Source of the DNA: an uncultured Chthonomonas sp.
GTDB lineage: Bacteria > Armatimonadota > Chthonomonadetes > Chthonomonadales > Chthonomonadaceae
Assembly: GCA_903859705.1 (NCBI GenBank)
Contig: CAIONQ010000163.1
Coordinates: forward strand, 226,305 to 290,304
Direction of reading: 5' to 3'
DNA: 64,000 bases
Made by a program: the position numbers and the translations under genes. The first letter of the stretch is position 1; each line of letters starts with the position of its first letter. The notes under the pieces were generated by a model, which made no database searches, had not been told where the DNA came from, and was given only the letters and a program-made list of their open reading frames with translations. Shown piece after piece: positions 25,045-33,701 of this stretch.

Positions 25045-27903
25045 CTATGTGACGTGCCACCGGATAGTGAACATCGGTTGGTAAACCGATGACGGCTTTA
25101 GCCTGGCGGCAACGGTTTCCACTATCTGGTTTTTCTGGTGCTCGATCTCGTCTTCGGCATCGAAGAGCTCGCGCCGGTTCTTATTTCGTTGCGACTCGAC
25201 AGCATTCAGTTGCCTAATAACCTCCAGCTTTTCCGTCAGAGTAGATGCGAGATTTGCATTGCGCTTGAGTCGTTTTATCTCCGAGTCCAACTCCTTCACC
25301 TGCACCTGGAGGCCGTTCTTGAGGTCGTCCGCCCAACGGTCAAGTTTGTCCAACTCCTCCTCAAAATACCGTCGATTGCGCTCTTCGTTCTTCTGCAGAA
25401 CCTTCTCCACCAGGTGTTCCAACTGAACCTCAAGGGCTTTAGCGACGCCGGAAGCTGGCGCCGAGTTGCCGCACAATCTGGCTTCAACCTGAAACAGACC
25501 ATCGGCGAAATCTGAATGGTGCAATTGTCCGTCATCGTCAATAACAGATGCCAGAAGCTGATCCTCTGATTCCAGGCTCGTGACGGTCATCCGAGTGATT
25601 TGCAGCCAGCCTGACTTCCCCACCAGTGGTTCAAGTAGTCCAATCTTCCTCCCACAGCCCGTGTAATGGAATTGAAGTTCGGCATTGGGCAAATCGGCAG
25701 CGATGGCTTCTTGAAGCAAGCCCTGAGCGAGTTCCTGGCCAAGCCGATAGGGAATGGCTTCAGTGTCGCCAGAGACTCTTCGTGCGAACTGATACTTCCC
25801 TCGTTGAATGCTAGGGGCAAAGGCAGGCGGTGAGTTCAAAACGAACTGGTGACTGTTGTCATCGAAGTCGGCAAGCCCGTTCAGGCCAAGCTTTGTTACA
25901 GACCACAGCGCGCGCTCCAGGCGATCAAGCTGGCGCTCGCTCTCATCGAGGCTTAACTTCAGTCGCTTATGGACATCTTCGTCGAAGTTCTCCAATAACT
26001 TGGCCCGTGTATCAGCCATGCGGCTCTGGATCTCTTCATCAAGGTCTGCACGGAGTAGGCCAAAGGCGTCGTCTATCTCTTCCCGTGTCCGACAATTCTG
26101 GTAGATGTCGGCGATCCGCTTCTCGAAGTCAACGCCAGACTCAAGCGCCCCGAGCACTTCATCGGATGATCCAAACACGCCATCAAATAGCTTGAATTTC
26201 TCATCAAGCAGTTCAAAAACGCGTTGATCCGCTTCATTGGATCTGTTCAGGAAGTTAACGACAACAACGTCATGAGCCTGTCCATAGCGATGACAGCGAC
26301 CGATCCTCTGTTCAATTCTCTGTGGGTTCCAGGGTAAGTCAAAATTAACAACCAGGGAACAGAACTGAAGGTTAACGCCTTCCGATGCGGCTTCCGTGGC
26401 GATTAAGATATCCGCATGATCACGGAATTGTTCTACCAGTGCCGCACGAAGATCCACTGCCTTATTGCCTGTGGACACGGCATCGTTCTTGTGACGCTCT
26501 CGCCACTCGCGGTATATAGTTCCAGAGCGGTCATCGGTGTTTGTACCGTTGATTGTGAGCACCCGTCCATCGAAACCGCTGGCGTTCAGCAACTCTGCCA
26601 GATACTCTTGTGTTCGTCGCGACTCCGTGAATATTACTGCCTTGCGCGGTGCCCCTAGCTGCTGCATCTTTTCGAAGCCAGCATCCAGCGCCTGAATTAG
26701 AGCATCCCCCTTGGAGTTCTTGAGGATTGAGTCGGCTAGTGATCCGTAACGCCGTAGTTCCTCAATCTCAGACGCTATTTCGGCGTTTGTCGCCTGAGCT
26801 TGCTTTTGCTCTTCGGTCGGTTCGGCCCACTCTTCTTCCGTTTCATAGAGGCTATCGTAATCCTCTGCGACCGCTTGGATAAGGTCGCCATTGTTCGACT
26901 GTAGTCGGTCAGCCAGGTTTGTGAGTGTCTTTGAAATAGCAAACGATGAAGATGCCAGGAGCTTTCGCAGTATTAATGTCATCAATTGCCGCTGGCTTGC
27001 TGGCAGTGCGTGCAAGCTTGTACGTCGAAGATACTCAGACACTTCATCATAAAGCCGCTGCTCTTCGGCGCTTGGCGTGAAGTCCTGGGTGATCGGAATG
27101 CGGTTAGTGAAGCGAACATACTCCTGAACCTGACGACGAAGGGTGCGCTGGCAAATCGGCTTAAGGCGGTGCCGCAGATCGGCAAGCTGGCGACCTTCCA
27201 CTGGACCACGCATATAGCGCATTCTGAACGTTTCGAGATCGCCAAACAGGTGCTCGTCAATAAAGCTTACAAGACCGTAGAGTTCAAGTAGCGAGTTCTG
27301 CAGCGGTGTTGCGGTGAGCAGGAGCAGCGGCTTGGAAGCAAACGCATCATGGAGGGCGTTGGCGATTTTGTTCGTCGGTCGCCATACATTTCTTAAACGG
27401 TGCGCTTCATCAATTACCACAAGATCCCAGGGGACAGCCCGAAAGGTTGCCTGTCTTGCCGAAGCAAAATTGTACGAACAGATAAGCACTTCATCTAGCG
27501 GGCTTAGCGGATCTCGGCCTTGTCTGACAGCCTGGTTGTAGTCTTTTGAGTCAAGAACCCGTGATTTCAGGAAGAATTTGTCTTCAAGCTCTTCGGCCCA
27601 CTGCTTGCGAAGGATGGTTGGTGCAACCACGAGAATTCGGCGGCGGCGCTCCGCCCATAGCTGCGATATGATCAGTCCCGCTTCGATGGTCTTTCCAAGG
27701 CCAACTTCGTCGGCAAGTATCGCGCCTTTAGACAACGGAGATCGGAAAGCGAAGAGAGCGGCGTCTAACTGGTGTGGATTGAGATCAACGGTTGCGTCAA
27801 AAATGGAAGCGCCAAGCTTACCCAGATCATCGGACGCCGTCCTTGCAGTGAGCAGATTTGCGAAATATTTGCCGTGATAGGGTGTTGGACTGTCGATGTT
27901 CAT
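25045..27903 (-). CDS. SNF2-family helicase
   Basis: 952 residues. SNF2/RapA-type motor: Walker A DEVGLGKT at 65-72, DEAH at 165-168, LLTATPLQNS (motif III), and in the second RecA lobe the GVNLQF segment and QRIGRCHRYGQ (motif VI). The C-terminal region beyond about residue 770 is coiled coil, ending with a helix rich in Glu/Arg. SNF2 ATPases translocate on double-stranded DNA; bacterial ones are common in restriction, DISARM and other defence islands. No nuclease domain is seen. It is transcribed toward the type III operon but separated from it by a convergent gene, so membership in the same system is inference. Confidence 0.92.
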   Translation of the reverse strand: MNIDSPTPYHGKYFANLLTARTASDDLGKLGASIFDATVDLNPHQLDAALFAFRSPLSKGAILADEVGLGKTIEAGLIISQLWAERRRRILVVAPTILRKQWAEELEDKFFLKSRVLDSKDYNQAVRQGRDPLSPLDEVLICSYNFASARQATFRAVPWDLVVIDEAHRLRNVWRPTNKIANALHDAFASKPLLLLTATPLQNSLLELYGLVSFIDEHLFGDLETFRMRYMRGPVEGRQLADLRHRLKPICQRTLRRQVQEYVRFTNRIPITQDFTPSAEEQRLYDEVSEYLRRTSLHALPASQRQLMTLILRKLLASSSFAISKTLTNLADRLQSNNGDLIQAVAEDYDSLYETEEEWAEPTEEQKQAQATNAEIASEIEELRRYGSLADSILKNSKGDALIQALDAGFEKMQQLGAPRKAVIFTESRRTQEYLAELLNASGFDGRVLTINGTNTDDRSGTIYREWRERHKNDAVSTGNKAVDLRAALVEQFRDHADILIATEAASEGVNLQFCSLVVNFDLPWNPQRIEQRIGRCHRYGQAHDVVVVNFLNRSNEADQRVFELLDEKFKLFDGVFGSSDEVLGALESGVDFEKRIADIYQNCRTREEIDDAFGLLRADLDEEIQSRMADTRAKLLENFDEDVHKRLKLSLDESERQLDRLERALWSVTKLGLNGLADFDDNSHQFVLNSPPAFAPSIQRGKYQFARRVSGDTEAIPYRLGQELAQGLLQEAIAADLPNAELQFHYTGCGRKIGLLEPLVGKSGWLQITRMTVTSLESEDQLLASVIDDDGQLHHSDFADGLFQVEARLCGNSAPASGVAKALEVQLEHLVEKVLQKNEERNRRYFEEELDKLDRWADDLKNGLQVQVKELDSEIKRLKRNANLASTLTEKLEVIRQLNAVESQRNKNRRELFDAEDEIEHQKNQIVETVAARLKPSSVYQPMFTIRWHVT

Positions 27904-28388
27904 AGGTGAGCCGCATCGGATTTAAGTGCCTGCATCAATGCCGATTGTAAAGCGGCGCTAAAATGGGTCACGTCACACTTTGGATGTGCTTGTTTTGTGC
28001 GTGATGTGCTATGTACCTTCGCCAGTGATCAGGGAAATCCTGCTCACACAAGCATATAATCGTGTCTAGGCAGTATGTGGAGAGATCTATTTCACAGCCA
28101 TCTACATATGGCGATTATCTGCTTGACCGCTCGGGACATCGCTTCAAAATCTGAAAAATTCTACAATTTTTTTGGGAGCCAACCCTTTCGATCGGAGTCC
28201 CGCGTTTGGGTATATTCCCGCTATGGGTTCCCATATCGTGTTTTTAAGACCCCCCCTCGTTCTGCACCAGTAACACTGGCATACAAGACAATCGCACTGG
28301 CATTCACACCCAAAGCGCAATTATGTGACACAGCATTGTCATAACCGTGTCATTATACTATAATAGGTTTGTGAGAAGGAGGGTGCAA
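27904..28388. other. Divergent intergenic region between SNF2 gene and plus-strand genes
   Basis: About 480 bases. The right end holds a good promoter (28336-28364). An AT-only palindrome AAAAATT-CTAC-AATTTTT is at 28154-28171. No gene or RNA is recognised in the remainder. Confidence 0.5.
28336..28364 (+). promoter_or_regulatory. Sigma-70 type promoter
   Basis: TTGTCA (28336-28341), 17 bases, then TATAAT (28359-28364). A GAAGGAGGG ribosome-binding site and ATG follow within 25 bases, so the leader is very short. It should drive the unrecognised gene at 28389 and possibly the next gene. Confidence 0.75.
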
Positions 28389-28967
28389 ATGATGGGTTCC
28401 ATTCCAGTTAAGATCAGCATCAGTGGCCCGATTGTAATCGAGACTGAACTTGATGAACTAACTCTTGCCAGGCTGCTGCAATCGTTGCCAAATGTCGAAT
28501 TGCAGAAACCTCAAACCGACCAAAAGCCCGCGGACATCATGACCGAGTTCTACGAAACTCACAGCTACGCTACAAAGCCAGAGAGGACTGGTACAACAGC
28601 ATTACAGCCGACAACTCTGTTCCGAAATGATAAGTCCTGGGAAGAACTTGAGTTAGCGGAGACGGACATAAAGCAACTGTACCGCGAAGTGGCACCCGTA
28701 GGTAGAAAAATTCTTGAGTATGTAGCTGAGCACAATGAGGGATGCACTTTTGTTGACATGAAGGCAGCCCTTGTGAGTGAGGGTGATATCCAGCGCAAGA
28801 TGAACACGATCTTTCTAACCGCGCGTAGAATGCGATATGTCAACAAGCAGAACAAAGGGCTTGCTCCCTGGGACACTGACTATCCGAACGGCAAACCAAT
28901 CTATCGGATGCCTCTGGCTTTGGCCGAGGTAATCCTCGAACTGAAAAAAGAAGCAGAAAAAGTCTGA
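28389..28967 (+). CDS. Hypothetical protein of the defence island
   Basis: 192 residues from the ATG at 28389, which follows GGAGGG by five bases; the frame is open further upstream, but that part overlaps the promoter. The N terminus KISISGPIVIETELDELTLARLL looks like a beta-hairpin plus helix. The C-terminal part (residues about 100-160) resembles a winged helix (GRKILEYVAEHNEGCTFVDM then RKMNTIFLTARRMRYVNK). No family is recognised. It may be a DNA-binding protein. It is divergent from the SNF2 helicase. Confidence 0.75.
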   Translation: MMGSIPVKISISGPIVIETELDELTLARLLQSLPNVELQKPQTDQKPADIMTEFYETHSYATKPERTGTTALQPTTLFRNDKSWEELELAETDIKQLYREVAPVGRKILEYVAEHNEGCTFVDMKAALVSEGDIQRKMNTIFLTARRMRYVNKQNKGLAPWDTDYPNGKPIYRMPLALAEVILELKKEAEKV

Positions 28968-29052
28968 TTTGCTTACTGAGATTAGCACTTGCCTACGTAC
29001 TTAGGAGTGCTTGATCAACCAGTCAACATCGCAAACAAAGGAGATCCTAACA

Positions 29053-29466
29053 ATGAGTCAGTGGTCACAATATGGCATTCATGGCAAGATCCATGACATT
29101 CTGGCAACAGTGTCGTATCCCCATCATTTCGGCGGCAGACCTTTCATAACCGCCTATCAACTGGCGATTGAGTTCGCAAAGCAGTATCCAAGTGAGTTCG
29201 GTGCTTTAAACATGCCGATTGGTGGCGCACAGGGCGGTCAGCGGTCATCGTTGTCACAATACCTGGCTAAGCAGCTATCGGATAGAATAAAGGCTGGAAC
29301 CATAGCTGATATCGAAGGGGCATTTCTTGGCGATCTTCATCTGCGTGAAATCACTTTCGACAGGCCGAACGGCACAATTACTTCATCGCTTACTGGATCA
29401 GGATATCCTCTGAGCATCTTTCGGCTGAAAGATGTAGGCAACAATCAGCCAGTCGACATAGATTGA
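29053..29466 (+). CDS. Hypothetical protein of the defence island
   Basis: 137 residues from the ATG at 29053, preceded by AAAGGAG. The N-terminal half has a distinctive conserved-looking stretch (YGIHGKIHDILATVSYPHH, then RPFITAYQLAIEFAKQYP) followed by a Gly/Gln loop (GGAQGGQRSSLSQYLAKQLS). No domain is recognised. It is 85 bases downstream of the previous gene and ends at a hairpin terminator, so the two probably form one transcript. Confidence 0.72.
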   Translation: MSQWSQYGIHGKIHDILATVSYPHHFGGRPFITAYQLAIEFAKQYPSEFGALNMPIGGAQGGQRSSLSQYLAKQLSDRIKAGTIADIEGAFLGDLHLREITFDRPNGTITSSLTGSGYPLSIFRLKDVGNNQPVDID

Positions 29467-29468
29467 CA

Positions 29469-29526
29469 GAGTTTGGCGGAACACTGACAGTAGCGATCAA
29501 CTCATGTCCTGTCGTCCGCCAAACTC
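29469..29526. terminator. Hairpin between convergent genes
   Basis: An 11-bp perfect stem (29469-29479 with 29516-29526) lies between the plus-strand gene ending at 29466 and the minus-strand gene ending at 29536, with a smaller inner 5-bp stem. The T run is poor (CTATCCTATTT), so efficiency is uncertain. Confidence 0.55.
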
Positions 29527-29535
29527 CTATCCTAT

Positions 29536-30105
29536 TTAGTCCTCCTTCGCCTCACACTTGTATCGCAGCACCAATTGATACCGTGGAACTTCGTTATCTT
29601 TGCTGCAGCTTACTCGTTCGATAAGTCCATGATTTTGAAGAACGTTGATCACCTGCCGCAGACGAAAGACATGAGATCTGTCTAGCAGCAACTGCATTTC
29701 TGCAACACTCACAGGCTCTGGTTCATTGGCCAGGGCTTTGATCAGATCGCCAAGGCAAATGCCCAGCATCCGCTCTGAATAAAGAGTCTCAACTGCAATG
29801 GCCCTTCCGTCATCGTTCATCATAATAGCGAACTTACCGACCAAGGTCCCGAGGTTAAGCACAGGTAGCCAATGTCCCATTTGTCCGCTTGGTGATGGCC
29901 AGGGCTGCCACGTTCCACGCACCCGCCGGTTCTGGAGTTCGCAGTTGGGCCGGCTGTAGAGCGTTAAGGGACCTATGGGACTTCTGGGACGGATGATGCG
30001 ACCAAGAGACAAACCTTGCCGCTTGAGTTCGATTACATATTCCACATTGATACCTCTTAACAGAGCAGCCACCTCGTTTCCTGTACAGGAATAGTGGTAG
30101 CTCAT
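29536..30105 (-). CDS. Hypothetical winged-helix-like protein
   Basis: 189 residues. The C-terminal 80 residues look like a winged helix (LGDLIKALANEPEPVSVAEMQLLL, then HVFRLRQVINVLQNHGLIERV), suggesting a DNA-binding regulator. The N-terminal half is Arg/Pro-rich and unrecognised. The frame is open without interruption, but the start is uncertain and no strong ribosome-binding site is present. It is convergent with the plus-strand pair and upstream of the hsdM remnant's transcription direction, at the right side of the island. Confidence 0.5.
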   Translation of the reverse strand: MSYHYSCTGNEVAALLRGINVEYVIELKRQGLSLGRIIRPRSPIGPLTLYSRPNCELQNRRVRGTWQPWPSPSGQMGHWLPVLNLGTLVGKFAIMMNDDGRAIAVETLYSERMLGICLGDLIKALANEPEPVSVAEMQLLLDRSHVFRLRQVINVLQNHGLIERVSCSKDNEVPRYQLVLRYKCEAKED

Positions 30106-30276
30106 TGAAGGGGAAATAGGGACTATTACTTTGCCACTTTAGGGATTTTAACATTGCCGCTGACAATCGTACAAATCCATCTGGTTGCTGCGCTTACTGA
30201 TCATACCGACTCCACTGATTGCCTCGCGAATATCTGCGGCAATATTCGACAAACGAGATCGGAATGACTCCTTAAC

Positions 30277-30642
30277 TTAAGCTTTGATCACAAGCGAGTT
30301 ACAATCACAATAGCTTGCACGTTGGAGACTTTTCGGCCGCGCTTCTAGCAGGTTCTGTTTGATATTATTCGGGTCTGCAAGCAGCTTATTCAGGTCCAAC
30401 CTGGCAATGTTATAGAAGCTGTACCCAGTGACGCGCGGGAGAAACTGCGCGGAATCCAGTCCCTGGGCGGTCCGCTTATCATGCTCTGCCAGTGCAGCGG
30501 CTTTGGTAGCTTCCAGCGTACAATCCAGCCTGCGCAGGATGGTAAACGGCAAAATGAACTTGCCGTAATCAGACTGTTTGAAATCGCCACGCAGCAAATC
30601 CGCTACGGACCATATAAAAGCGGAGAGGTTTTGGTTGGACAT
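30277..30642 (-). pseudogene. hsdM: Type I restriction methyltransferase (HsdM) N-terminal remnant
   Basis: The frame from the ATG at 30642 begins [19 protein letters not shown] and runs through [17 protein letters not shown] to NNIKQNL, which is the N-terminal helical domain of HsdM (residues about 1-98). Homology stops near 30345 and an unrelated tail of about 20 residues ends the frame. The SAM-binding catalytic domain (about 400 more residues), hsdS and hsdR are missing. It is the debris of a former type I system in the same island. Confidence 0.85.
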
Positions 30643-30812
30643 GGTTTCTCGGTAATCGAATATAAAAGAGCCTGGCTCTGTCAATAATAAGTAATCGGCA
30701 TCAAGCACGATATTGAAAGATCGTGTGCTTCCATTTGGTCAGCCAATGGGCGTTTTCCTGCAATTGCGAACCTGAGGCATCGACCACGGAGGTCCCAAAA
30801 GGGGGAATTACC

Positions 30813-30890
30813 CCAAATCGGGAGATGGTACCAGCGCATATTGTAGTTCAGATAATTGAATGGATCTAACCCGTTTGCTTTCGCAGTCCC
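30813..30890 (-). pseudogene. IS66-type transposase C-terminal fragment
   Basis: On the minus strand this stretch reads TAKANGLDPFNYLNY followed by MRWYHLPIW, close to the typical IS66 TnpC ending (IETAKANGxDPxxYLxxLL...LP). Only about 25 residues survive in a longer open frame that otherwise has no transposase similarity. It marks past insertion-sequence activity at the right edge of the island, next to the hsdM remnant. Confidence 0.65.
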
Positions 30891-31031
30891 TGTTCTGCTG
30901 CATCCACATGGTTGAGCCAGACGACCGAGCGGTGAGGTCGATTTCTTGAAATTCCCAATCGGCGGTGAGGAGATAATTTTGCAACGTGGGAGTGATAGGC
31001 GCCTTCGGCGCGGGGCTGGGGAGAATATGAA

Positions 31032-31100
31032 GAGCAAATTCTACCGCGCTACGCAGAAAAGGATAAGATGAAAGGCAATTTCTACCGCTCTACGCTTGCT
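31032..31100 (-). repeat. Reverse-orientation copies of the 15.9-kb repeat core
   Basis: AGCAAATTCTACCGCGCTACGC begins near 31033, and GCAATTTCTACCGCTCTACG continues to CTTGCT between 31075 and 31100. Both are the reverse complement of the core AGCAAGCGTAGCG...GTAGAAATTGC found at 15928-15953 and 16066-16093. Confidence 0.7.
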
Positions 31101-31271
31101 GGGTTCAGGGACAATGCGCGCCTTCGGTTGTTTGCCTTGCATCAACTGATAGCTTGCGGACGCAGCAAGCAGCGCCCCTACACCGGTCTGTAAGGCGATA
31201 TTTAGCGTAGATAACTGTTGTTAACTTGTAACTTTTGGGCCTCTCCTTGCCTCTCCAGTTAGCTCGTTCCT

Positions 31272-31516
31272 CGCCCCTACGCCGTAGTTGCTATCGCAAC
31301 GCGCAGTTAACCCGGAGAGGAAGTTATGGCGGCAACGGTACCGTATGGTGGGCACACGAAATTGGCTGGATGGGGATTGATTTATTTACGCACGCAAAGC
31401 CGCGGAGCCGAGATGTCATTATCGGGAGGTTTTGTTGATGGCAGATTAGCTTGTTATTGCAACCATCCCCCTCCTAAATCCTCCCGCCCCTACGCCGTAG
31501 TTGCTACCGCAACGCG
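31272..31516 (+). repeat. Two copies of a 32-base repeat, 213 bases apart
   Basis: 31272-31303 and 31485-31516 differ at one position. Both contain CCCCTACGCCGTAGTTGCTA, then (T/C)CGCAACGCG, with an internal GTTGC...GCAAC hairpin. Flanking sequences are loosely similar (CTCC-rich left, GGGGAGGA or CCGGAGAGGA right), suggesting longer decayed units. Confidence 0.7.
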
Positions 31517-31591
31517 TATGGAACCTGGGGAGGACTCAATGCGCACCTACCGGATGGGTGGGCTGTAGCGCGCCTCGTGCGGAACCCGCTC

Positions 31592-33244
31592 TTATTTCGC
31601 CGTCGGGATCACCAGCAGCGTTATCGATTCGGCAGGGACCGTGATGCGGATGCTTGCGCCGTTTGCGGCGCTATCTTCCAGGCGGTTGATCTGGTTGCTG
31701 CTCGTTAGCTGCCAGGCCTGTATCTTGCCTGTTATGGTGGCGCCGCTCATATCCACGCTGGTGCTGCAAGGCTGATCTGGCTTCTTGTTGACGAGCATTA
31801 CAAACAGGGATTGCCCTTCGCGAGAAGCGTAGGTTGCGAGTTCATCTGGGTTGGAGCCTGTGCAAGATACAGAGGTGCTGCCAAACTTGCCGCCCTTGCC
31901 ATCGTAATTGCGGTACATCTGCATGGCTTTGAAGGCAGGGGTGCCGGTTGCTGGGCACACCCAGCGCGTTGCGAGATCTACGCCTTCTCTGCCAAATATT
32001 CCCAGGATATCTGCCTGCGCCAGCGCGCCACTGATGCTCTTTTCGGCACCCCAGTTGTACTCGGTTATGCCAACTTTTGTGCCCGGGTAGTACTGCTTTA
32101 CCCACTGCTTCATGCGGGGTATTAGCTGAACGGGCGCATCTATCCAGCTTTCGTCTTTGTATTTTGGGTCCCACAGGGCGCGGGTAGAGCGGTTGCGCAG
32201 CAGCTTTGTCTGCAGGGAATCGTCATCCCCGCCAACGCTTCCGGCCTGTGGGTAGAAGTGCAGGGTAAACACATCCAGCAGCCGCTTTCCATCGGTTTTC
32301 TCGGCCTGTGCAAACTGCTTCAGCAGCCACGGCATTATATCCATCTCGCCATGCGCGGTGCGGTCTGGCTTGGGCTTATCCCAGCCATTCTTCCCGGCCC
32401 ACTGCGAGTCGTAACCGGAATATAGATAGTTGGTCCATCCCCACTCCTCAGGGCCAGCCACCAGTGCCCCGGGATCTACCGATTTTACCAGGCGTGCGGC
32501 ACCAACCTCTTTTCGGAACAGGTCTTCCATCTTCACGCCTTCCGGAAATACATCCCGGTGCGTACCCTGCCATATTCCGGGCTCGTTATCCAGCAGGTAG
32601 TACTTTACGCCCCCAAAAAGCTCTGAGCCATGGGTTGTTTTGAGGTGTTCCAGCCAGCCCTTTTGATAGGATATATCTACCCTTGTATTGGCATCCGTTG
32701 GATCGTTGCCCGTTATCTCTTTGCCATCTCCACGGTTGCCATTGCCCATATCCGGGTGGCCAGATTCGGTTTTCTGTTGCGCCCCATACTTCGCTACCGA
32801 AAAGCTCCACAACGGGGATCTATCCGGCTTGATCTTTGCTACCCATCCTATTATTGGAATGCTCACCATGCTCTGTGCTTTTGCTGCCCTGTTGGCTCTT
32901 ATGAAACTATCTACACTCTCGCCGGGTTGTGTGCCCTGCTCAGAATGGCTCATGAAAAACCAGTCGTTTGCAGAGCTTGTGCAGTTTTGAAGCCAGTTGT
33001 AGCGGGTGCTGGCGTTGCCGCCAGCGCGGTTAAGAGGAGAGTTTAAGAGTTTGAGTTGCTCGGCAGTGGCCCAGTTTACGCCATAGATAAGCGGAGAAAT
33101 GGCGTGTTGTTCCCGGGTGGCATCCACCACTACGTGGGCACTATATACATTGGTGTTTTGGGCAGCACAGGATACAGGTGCTGCCGTGCAAAAGGCCAGG
33201 GCAGCAGCCCCACGCAATAGAAACTCACGATTGATCCATGCCAT
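31592..33244 (-). CDS. Glycoside hydrolase family 44 enzyme, exported
   Basis: 550 residues from the ATG at 33244, which has GGGAGG five bases upstream. GH44 enzymes are endo-beta-1,4-glucanases/xyloglucanases. Family hallmarks seen are NRAGGNASTRYNW (about 72-84), the acid/base glutamate in LLDNEPGIW (Glu221) and the nucleophile in GITEYNWG (Glu395). The C-terminal 120 residues form the usual beta domain. The N terminus MAWINREFLLRGAAALAF is a signal peptide that resembles a Tat signal with the first arginine replaced by asparagine. No carbohydrate-binding module is attached. It lies near two esterase genes, fitting hemicellulose breakdown. Confidence 0.88.
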   Translation of the reverse strand: MAWINREFLLRGAAALAFCTAAPVSCAAQNTNVYSAHVVVDATREQHAISPLIYGVNWATAEQLKLLNSPLNRAGGNASTRYNWLQNCTSSANDWFFMSHSEQGTQPGESVDSFIRANRAAKAQSMVSIPIIGWVAKIKPDRSPLWSFSVAKYGAQQKTESGHPDMGNGNRGDGKEITGNDPTDANTRVDISYQKGWLEHLKTTHGSELFGGVKYYLLDNEPGIWQGTHRDVFPEGVKMEDLFRKEVGAARLVKSVDPGALVAGPEEWGWTNYLYSGYDSQWAGKNGWDKPKPDRTAHGEMDIMPWLLKQFAQAEKTDGKRLLDVFTLHFYPQAGSVGGDDDSLQTKLLRNRSTRALWDPKYKDESWIDAPVQLIPRMKQWVKQYYPGTKVGITEYNWGAEKSISGALAQADILGIFGREGVDLATRWVCPATGTPAFKAMQMYRNYDGKGGKFGSTSVSCTGSNPDELATYASREGQSLFVMLVNKKPDQPCSTSVDMSGATITGKIQAWQLTSSNQINRLEDSAANGASIRITVPAESITLLVIPTAK

Positions 33245-33353
33245 ATTGGCCTCCCGATAATCGGTACCTGCAGAGCCATTTATCATGGTGCTGCGTTCTG
33301 CATTGAACGTTAAATCTAATATTTGATTATATTCCGCAATTGCCAAAAAGTAA

Positions 33354-33391
33354 CGGGCTGTAACGCGGCAATATTGCCGCGTTACAGCCCG
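33354..33391 (-). terminator. Perfect palindromic terminator
   Basis: A 19-bp perfect inverted repeat without a spacer, CGGGCTGTAACGCGGCAAT and its complement. Reading leftwards it is followed by TTACTTTTT, so it terminates the small RHH-like gene at 33428-33658. It may also act in the other direction. Confidence 0.85.
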
Positions 33392-33427
33392 ATTTTGCGC
33401 GCTAAACCTGGTTAGGAGCAGGGAAAA

Positions 33428-33658
33428 TCAGTCTTCCCCCTCTTGCACCCTTACTATCCACTGCATGAGCTGCTTTTCATCACCAAAATCTTGCGGTTCA
33501 TCATCCGGTGGGCGAAGATACCCGGTTTCGGCAGCCATGCCATGCACACGCCTGCGCATGGCTTCCGTCATGGAGATTCCCTCCCAGTGCGCATAGCGCC
33601 GTAGCCACTCGTGCTCCCACTCGCTTAGCCGAACAGTAACCGACCATGTTTTCTTCAT
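33428..33658 (-). CDS. Small ribbon-helix-helix-like protein
   Basis: 76 residues. The start KKTWSVTVRLSEWEHEWLRRYAHWEGISMTEAMRRRV has the layout of a ribbon-helix-helix DNA-binding domain: a beta strand, helix A, a turn, then helix B. An acidic C terminus follows (EGED). Such proteins are often antitoxins or small repressors. No toxin gene is adjacent; the neighbours are an esterase upstream and GH44 downstream, each on the same strand with gaps. It has its own strong terminator. The start has no obvious ribosome-binding site. Confidence 0.65.
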   Translation of the reverse strand: MKKTWSVTVRLSEWEHEWLRRYAHWEGISMTEAMRRRVHGMAAETGYLRPPDDEPQDFGDEKQLMQWIVRVQEGED

Positions 33659-33701
33659 TGTTGCACCGTTAGCGCGTTAAAACAGTTTGTGAAAGAGGGC
33701 G

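Larger units (their letters stand above)
30891..31591. other. Non-coding stretch with repeats at the right edge of the island
   Basis: About 700 bases with no supported gene. It contains the GCGCCTTCGGCGC element (30999-31013), two inverted copies of the 15.9-kb repeat core (31032-31100) and a two-copy repeat 213 bases apart (31272-31516). Confidence 0.6.

Noticed and set aside
24473..25060. 195-codon minus-strand frame between SNF2 and antitoxin genes
   Set aside because: It is antisense to a better plus-strand frame and is rich in Cys, Pro and Arg with no domain. Accepting it would close the operon gap neatly, but the sequence does not support it.
17567..27903. Considered as DISARM or BREX because of SNF2 helicase plus methyltransferase
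   Set aside because: The DISARM drmA/drmB genes and the BREX pglZ/brxC genes are absent, and the methyltransferase is a type III Mod paired with Res.
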